64,000 nt of DNA from Paramyrothecium sp. XJ0827 (Eukaryota; Ascomycota; Sordariomycetes; Hypocreales; Stachybotryaceae), in assembly GCA_020881915.1 (NCBI GenBank), contig JAJFPB010000001.1, forward strand, positions 2,356,001-2,420,000, in the 5' to 3' direction. The notes beneath the pieces were generated by a model. That model searched no databases. It saw nothing but the letters and a program-made list of their open reading frames with translations, and had not been told where the DNA came from. How positions within the stretch are numbered: position 1 is the first letter of the stretch; every line of letters begins with the position of its first letter. Shown in pieces: positions 57,297 to 64,000 of this stretch. The position numbers and the translations under genes are program-made.

Positions 57297-59126
57297 TAAT
57301 CCTCCTAGGTACTAAGAATAAGAGATCTATTATTATTACTATTACTAAGATTATATAATAGGTTATATAACTAGCTTAATTACTATAGTAACTTATATAG
57401 ACTTTAAGTAATATATATTATTAAATTGTAAGAAATTTAGATTATTAAATTAAATAAATTAGATTTACTTAATTATTTACTATAATAATAAGAACTTAAT
57501 AAATCTAATTATTTTTATTATTTATAGTAAAAGATATCTAGAAGTATATTCTAAGCTAATATTTAAATACTTTTAATTAAATTATATTTCTTTAATTAAA
57601 TAATTTCTTTTTTAATATTTCTTTTAATATTTAAATTATAAATCTTATTTTCTAAGAAATATAATTTAAATTTACTTAAATTCTTCTTTATTTTATTAAG
57701 TTTTTTTTATAACTTTTAAATTAAATTATAAATTAAATTTATTTTTATATTTATACTTAGTATTCTTAAATTAAGATTATTTTAAAATACTTTTTAATAT
57801 AAATCTATTAAGAAATAATAAGAAAATAAAATAATATATAATAAAGAAATAAAGAACTTATATAATATAGGGAGTATCTCTATATCTACTATAAATTAAT
57901 ATTTACTTACTACTTTTATAGCTAATACCCTAAATATATAATATTAGAACTTTCTTTATAATTAATACTAAAAAATATAACTTTATATATTATATAACTT
58001 AGTAAGAGGGAGTTTTTATAAATAATATTAGTTATTAATATTTAATTAAGTAAAGTTAGAGCTTCTTATATTTTACTTTTAAATATAAATATTATTCTTA
58101 TTTAATTATTTTTATTTTATAAGACTATACTTAGTATTAAGAAATTTATTAAAATAACCTAAATTTAAGAATTTTAAATAGGGACCTAGATATAATAAAA
58201 ATAATTTAATAGGAAGATCTAATACCTAGAACCTTAAATATAGTAATAATAAAGTTAATAATAAAGATATCCTATAATATAATATACTATAAGTACTTAT
58301 AAGGCTTAAGCTATCTATTCTAATAAGAACTTAATAGAGCTATTAAGATATTACTATATTCCTAAGATCTAAATAAATCTTATAGCTATAACTATAGTAA
58401 TACTAGTAGTAAAGCCAAAGTTAATATAAGTTCTTTAGTAATATATATTATCTAGCCTTAATAAAGATAAATTAAACTACTTAAAGAACAGTAATATAAA
58501 AATCTGCTTATACCCTGCTGCCTCGTCGCAGCCGAAATCTCCTACAGATCTATTCATTACCAACACCAATACCAGAAGAGCTGCCTAACTAATAGCCGAT
58601 CCTTAAGATATCTCTTAAGAAGCCGGAATCTTTAAAGCCCATAAGTAAGGACCCTTAAAGATCACAAGTACTATTTCTATATACTAACTAAATCCTAAAC
58701 ATATAGAAGCCCAAGTTATAGCCAAGGGAGATATCAAAGATAGCTTAATTATTAGTAAGATCTAGTAGCTAAAGGAAAGTACTACAGATCTAGCCAAGAG
58801 GCAAGAACTGGGCTACATCCAAGATATAGCCAATTGATCCAAGAATAAGAAGCCTAGCAAGGCTAATAGAAAGCTATTTAAGAGCGTAAAGAAGAGGTTA
58901 GAAAAGGCATGAGATAGACTAAAGCTCTTGCTATCATAGGAGATAGTCGGGCAAATTCAAGTTCTTCTAATCAATGATGTTAAATTCTCATTATACAATA
59001 ATATGTATTATCTGATATAAGTCCGTGTAAGCCGCCGTGGCAGTCAAGCTGATTACGTGACCTATCACGTGACCTCAGCAATAGTAGTAATAATAGGTCT
59101 TTTATTCTTAGTACCTAGGAGAACTA
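57297..59126 (+). mobile_element. Tc1/mariner-like element, copy C (best preserved)
   Basis: 1,830 bp, flanked by TA on both sides (57,295-57,296 and 59,127-59,128). The inverted ends read inward TATTCTCCTAGGTACTAAG-like (core CTCCTAGGTACTAAGAATAA) and continue for well over 50 bp. Between 58.50 and 59.09 kb RIP is light and one frame reads as protein if TAA/TAG are taken as former Gln codons: KICLYPAASSQPKSPTD, then KAHK.GPLKITSTISIY, TDLAKRQELGYIQDIAN and SKNKKPSKANRKLFKSVKKR. This lysine-rich segment may be a transposase C-terminus. TA target and inverted ends point to Tc1/mariner; the exact lineage is not settled. Confidence 0.7.
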
Positions 59127-59299
59127 TACTTAGTATAATAAATTAATTTACTAAGAAAACTAATATTAGTTTTATTATTTATTAGAAAAAATTTAATACT
59201 ACTAATCTATATTATATTATTATTTATTATAATAAAGTAAAATAATATAGTATTTTTTAGCCTAAATAGTATATTAATACTAATATTAATATATAATTC

Positions 59300-60615
59300 T
59301 AAGTCCTTCTAGGTACTAAGAATAAAAGACCTATTATTACTACTATTACTAAGGTTATATAATAGATTATATAATTAGCTTAATTACTATAGTGGCTTAT
59401 ATAGACTTATATTAGATAATATATATTATTATTATATAAGGAATTTAGAATAAATATTATTAATTAAAATAAATTAGATTTACCTAACTATTTCCTATAA
59501 TACAGGCTTGGGAAGATTAGTTAACTAAAAATTAGTTATTCTGAATAACTAATAAATAACTAAAATTTAGTTAACTAATTTTTATTCTAACTAATTTTTA
59601 GTTAACTAAATTTTAGTTATTTATTTATAGTAACTTTTTAAAATCTCTTATATATATATATAAGGTTAGATAATATTATTTATATTATTATCTATATAAA
59701 TACTAAAATTATTAGCTTTATTATAAGCTATATATTATATCTATATATATAAAGAATCTTATTATATAGCTATATAAATTAACTAACTAAATTTTAGTTA
59801 TTCTGAATAACTAATGAATAACTAAAAATTAGTTAGAATAAAAATTAGTTAGAATAAAAATTAGTTAACTAAAATTTAGTTATTATTCAATTAGTTAACT
59901 AAATTCCCAAGCCTGCTATAATAGCAAGAGCTTTAGAGACTCTATCTTATCTAGCCTTTTTAAATCTCTTATTTAACTTATTAAACTTCTTCCTAAGAGG
60001 CCTATTTAGTCTCTTTTTTATATTAATTAGCTATATCTTAGATATAGCCTAATTTCTATTTCTTAGCTAAATTAGTAGTACTTTTCTTTAATTACTAGAT
60101 CTTATTAATAATTAAGCTATCTTTAATATTTCCCTTAGCTATAACTTAGTTTTCTAATTTAGTTAGTATATAGAAATACTTTATAATCTATAAGGGTCCT
60201 TATTTATAGGCTTTAATATAAATTCTAGGTTCTTAAGAGATATCTTAAGGATTAGTTATTATAATAGGTCTCTTCTATTATTAGTATTAGTAATAAATAA
60301 AGACTTTAATTATAATAAGGTAGGGCATAAGTAGATTTTTATACTACTATTCTTTGATTTAATTTAACTTTATTAAGGCCAGGTAATATATTACTATAGA
60401 ACTTATATTAACTCTGGCTCTACTACTAGTATTGCTATAGCTATAGCTATAAGGTTTATTTAGTATAGATCTTAGTAATATAGTAATATCTTAATAGCTC
60501 TATTAAGTTCCTATATATTAAAATAGATGGCTCAAGCCTTATAAGTACCTATAGTATATTATATTATTAATATCTTTATTAGTAACTTTATTATTACTAT
60601 ATCTAAGGATCTAGG
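59300..60615 (-). mobile_element. Tc1/mariner-like relic, copy D (reverse, interrupted)
   Basis: It starts with an end CTTCTAGGTACTAAGAATAA at about 59,307 and, read in reverse, follows copy C from 59,126 back to about 58,215. A hAT-type insertion at 59,503-59,915 splits it, and a further hAT end cuts it at 60,616. Confidence 0.65.
59503..59915. mobile_element. 413-bp non-autonomous hAT-type element
   Basis: Perfect 12-bp inverted ends CAGGCTTGGGAA / TTCCCAAGCCTG, without RIP changes. It is flanked by a perfect 8-bp direct repeat CTATAATA (59,495-59,502 and 59,916-59,923). The two subterminal regions are inverted copies built from TTAGTTAACTAAAATTTAG units with TTATTCTGAATAACTAAT inside. Removing it restores the host element around the site. 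Confidence 0.88.
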
Positions 60616-61904
60616 TAGGTTTAGGAAGATTAGTTAGCTAAAAATTAGTTAATTAGAAATTAATTAATTAGAAATTAGTAAATTAAAAATCTTATATATA
60701 ATTACTTTATATATAATACCTAATAATATAGATATTTATATTTATTATAGCTATATATAGTATATTTAGAATTACTTATTTTCTTAATCTCTAATTTACT
60801 ATAAACTATACTTTACTTTAAATAGCTATATAACTAGCTATAGAAAGTATATATAGATCTATAAATATTTATATAAATACTATATATAATTATTATATAT
60901 ATAATATTATCTAAGTAATATATTTATAATTAATATAGCTATTTATAGTACTTATAAAATTAAATAATTTCTTAAGCTCTAATTTACTTTAAACTTTACT
61001 TTATTTTAAATAGCTATAAAACCAATTATATAAATTCTATAAAAATAAGAGAAAAAGCTACTATATAATATTAATTTAAATCCTCCTTTAAACTCCTAAA
61101 ATACCTATATTTCTAGCTCTTTAAAAAAATTAATTCTCTAACTATATCTAGATATAATCTAGACCTTTGCTTAGTAATAATATTATTACTAGTAGAAAAT
61201 ATAGCCTTAATAGTAGTAGATATAGCTAGAATAGCTAAATAATACCTAACTAATATAGATAATATAGAAAATTAATCTATATATAATTTCTACTAAGCTA
61301 ATATATCTATTTATATAATAATTAGTAAAAGTATAATAATAATAGTAATAAAATAGAGAAAAATAGAAGAAAATAGGGTAATATAATATAAATAACTTAT
61401 ATACTTAAAAATATATTTATCTTTAAAATATAAAAATAATTTATTACTATTATTAGTATTATTTATATATAATTTATCTTCTAAGGTAGGTATAGAGCCT
61501 TTAGAAGATATAGGCCTAGGGCTATTATTTACTAGTTTATTAAAAGATATAGTAGTATTAGAAGGCCCTTTAAGCCTATAAATAATATTAGTTATATATA
61601 TATATATATATTATAAGGAATTTACTTACTTATTATATTCTGCTGTAATTAGCTTAATTGTATTTAATTTAATAGTAAGATAATAATATAACATTTCCCT
61701 AGGTTCAAAATACTATAGTTAATACCTAGGATCTAATATAAGGGCTATTAAATAGGATTTATAGCTAGTAAGACCCTTAGGGCCCCTAGCTACTAGCTTA
61801 TTAGGGAAATATTTCTCTAATTTAGCTAGGCCCTTAGAAATAGAGGATCCTAAGTAGGTAAAAAAGTCCCCCTATATAAATATATATATATATTAGTATA
61901 TATA

Positions 61905-61939
<35 letters not shown>

Positions 61940-62250
61940 AATAAAATAACTTATATATTCCTTATAATTAGGATTAGTGACTATATTAGTACACTTTTCC
62001 TTATAATGATTTAAGTCTTTATATAATAGATATATATATAAGAGACTTTCCGGAAGTATTATATATAGCTGGCCTTGTAATATTTCTGAAGGTCTTAAAA
62101 AACCCTAAAAAGGTTGGCTAGGGCCTAGGTTTTTTTCTTAGTTAATTTCAGATAGGAATCTATTTTTAGATTCCTTATTAGTAGTATTCCTATATATATA
62201 GGAAAGAGGCTCTTTTAGTTTAATAGTTACCTCTAGGCTAAGAGCCCCTA
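60616..62250 (-). mobile_element. hAT relic, 3' part, reverse orientation
   Basis: It starts with the RIP-altered end TAGGTTTAGGAAG at 60,616. Read in reverse, it carries the dimerisation region (ARYYLAILAISTTIKAIFST at about 61.24-61.18 kb) and the upstream part matching 50.7-51.2 kb of the large hAT relic. It meets an opposite copy at about 62,250. Confidence 0.65.
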
Positions 62251-63420
62251 TTTTATATATATAGGAATATAGCTAATAAGGAACTTGAAAATATCTTCCT
62301 TTCTAATCTTAATTAGGCTAAAACCAAGGCTCTAGTAGCCCTATTTAAGGTCTTCCTAAGGCCTTTAATTTAGCTATAGGGTTAGCTATATATAATGCTC
62401 CCTAAAAGTCTCTTATATATAGATATATTATATGAGGACTTAAATAAATATTAATTAAAATATACTTTCTATACTAGTAATAATAGCTATAAATAATATA
62501 TAAGTTATTTACTATATTATTATTAGTTTATTAATTTTTCTTTTTTTATTTATATATATATTATTTACTAACTTATATATAGAGGAATTTCTATAGTTAT
62601 TTAGTATCTTCTATTAGTAAAGGCCTAGCTAAACTAGAGAAATATTTCCCTAATAAGCTACTAGCTAGGGGCCCTAAGGGCCCAGCTACTTATAAGTCCT
62701 ATTTATTAGTACTTGTATTAGATCCCCGGCATTAATTACGGTATTTTATAGAGCCTGGCCTCTTAGCTTACTATTCGAATATTAAATTAGATATTATGAA
62801 GCTAATTATAGCTAAATATAATAAGTAAGTAGATTCCCTAGTTCCTAGCGATATATATAGCTATAGATATCTAATACTAATATTATTTATAGGCTTAAAG
62901 GGCCTAATAAGGCCCCTAATATTACTATATCTTTTAATAAATTAGGGGATAATAATACTAGGCCTTTATTAACTAAAGTATCTTTAATTACCTTAAATAA
63001 TAACTTATATATTTATAAAATAGTAGCTAATAATAAATTATTATCTTATTTAAAAGGTAAATATAATCCGAAGGATATAAGTTATTTTATTATATATATA
63101 TTATTATTTTATTACTATTATTTACTAATATTATAATAGATTAATATATTAGATTAGTAAAAGCTTAATATTAAGTAGTTTCCTACTTTATTTATATTAG
63201 CTAGGTATTATTTAGTTATTCTAGCTATATTAGCTACTATAGAGGCTACTTTCTCTACTAGTAATAATATTATTACTAAGTAGAGATCTTAATTATATTT
63301 AAGAAAAGAATCAGGGAGATTATTTTATTAAAGAGTTAGAAATATAGGGATTATAAGAACTTAAAGAAAGATTTTTTATAATTTTCTAGGATTTATTATA
63401 GTCTTATTTACTTAATTTAA
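62251..63420 (+). mobile_element. hAT relic, 3' part, forward orientation
   Basis: Forward-reading hAT pieces: KGLAKLEKYFPNKLLARGPK near 62.6 kb, TYKSYLLVLVLDPRH near 62.69 kb, and ARYYLVILAILATIEATFST near 63.2 kb. Together with the preceding relic it forms a head-to-head inverted pair of the same segment, each keeping different RIP changes. Confidence 0.65.
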
Positions 63421-63795
63421 ATTTAAATTTCTTTTAAAACTTATTAGCTTCTAAGTAATTATAAGATTTAGGAAATTCTATAGTAGTAATTATTAAGAAA
63501 ATAAATAGTTCTAGTAATATTATTATATATTATAATTATATAATATATATATATAGTAAGTTAATTAGTATAGCAAGTTAATTAAAAATCCCTTATTCTA
63601 TACCTTAATTAATTAATTAAATAATTTACTATAACTAGCTATATTAAACTTAATTTAAGAAACTAATATTAATCTTATACTTTAAGTCCTTTAAAAACCC
63701 CCAAAATTAAGCCTATAATGCATTTTATAAATATATTAGGTCCTATATAGTACCCTACGTGATTATAAGTAAGGTATACCTTCCTAATATAATAC

Positions 63796-64000
63796 TAGGC
63801 TTAGGAAATAGGTTAATCTAATATAACCTAAAATAGGTTATTATTATATAATAAAATATAAATAACTATATAATAAGCTATATAATATATATATAGGCTT
63901 AGATATATTTATATAAATTCTATATATAATTATAATATATATAGTAGCTTATATTTTATATAGTTATATATAAAATCTCTATATATAGTACTTTTAAAAT
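63796..64000. mobile_element. hAT-type end running out of the window
   Basis: TAGGCTTAGGAAATAGGTTA at 63,796 has the RIP form of the family end, followed by the usual A/T-rich subterminal sequence with TAGTACTTTTAAAAT at the last bases. The other end is not in the window. Confidence 0.5.

Larger units (their letters stand above)
45612..64000. repeat. RIP-degraded A/T-rich block of nested transposon relics
   Basis: An 18.4-kb block reaches the window edge. It is made almost wholly of A and T and is dominated by TA steps, with stop codons in every frame. The change at the left edge takes place within a few tens of bases. Copies of the same sequences inside the block differ mainly by C/T and G/A, and stops in recognisable transposase segments often stand where Gln or Trp codons are expected (CAA/CAG to TAA/TAG). 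This is the established signature of RIP. No host gene is supported. Confidence 0.9.

Noticed and set aside
45612..64000. CRISPR-like or satellite array, suggested by repeated TTAGTTAACTAA units
   Set aside because: The units are palindromic subterminal repeats of hAT-type elements with defined ends and target duplications, not spaced direct repeats; the organism is a fungus.

Overview
The window is nuclear DNA of a filamentous ascomycete. Genes are broken by short introns (about 50-110 bp) with GTRNGT donors, CTAAC/CTGAC-type branch sites and YAG (sometimes AAG) acceptors. Coding DNA is GC-rich, promoters carry pyrimidine tracts, and transposon relics are turned almost entirely to A/T in the way repeat-induced point mutation (RIP) does. 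Protein resemblance suggests a sordariomycete, probably Hypocreales; this is judged by eye.

Layout. (1) 1-20.2 kb is a gene-rich housekeeping stretch: the 3' exon of an AA9 lytic polysaccharide monooxygenase; pyruvate kinase (-); a 75-aa DUF1748 protein in four exons; an Atg28-like coiled-coil protein (-); a DCAF7/WDR68-type WD40 protein (+); elongation factor Spt5 (+); a mitochondrial single-span protein (+); a secreted SnoaL-like protein (+); and a 110-aa membrane protein (-). A 232-bp MITE-like element with 24-bp inverted repeats lies at 3.6 kb. (2) 20.2-28.8 kb is gene-poor. It holds one intact AIG2/gamma-glutamylcyclotransferase-like gene, a diverged partial copy of that gene's 3' end, and two decayed genes with single-base frameshifts. 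(3) 28.8-38.7 kb holds three genes that form a complete glycerol route: mitochondrial glycerol-3-phosphate dehydrogenase (GUT2, -), an aquaglyceroporin (-) and glycerol kinase (GUT1, +). A Zn2Cys6 regulator follows at 40.7-43.2 kb; its C-terminus is spread over three reading frames. (4) Homoisocitrate dehydrogenase (lysine synthesis, -) at 44.3-45.4 kb is the last gene.

(5) From about 45.6 kb to the end (18.4 kb) there is no credible gene. The block is RIP-degraded, nested transposon DNA. hAT transposase relics are recognisable from the BED-like start and the C-terminal dimerisation region. Several copies of a Tc1/mariner-like element with TA-flanked inverted ends are present. Four short non-autonomous hAT-type elements have matching 8-bp target duplications. 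In one, the two duplication copies differ only by C-to-T/G-to-A changes, so RIP acted after insertion.

How the genes work together: the aquaglyceroporin passes glycerol across the membrane, GUT1 phosphorylates it, and GUT2 oxidises glycerol-3-phosphate to dihydroxyacetone phosphate and feeds electrons to ubiquinone. Pyruvate kinase lies downstream in the same flow but 26 kb away. The three adjacent glycerol genes, with a regulator 2 kb beyond, are the best candidate here for an organised functional unit.
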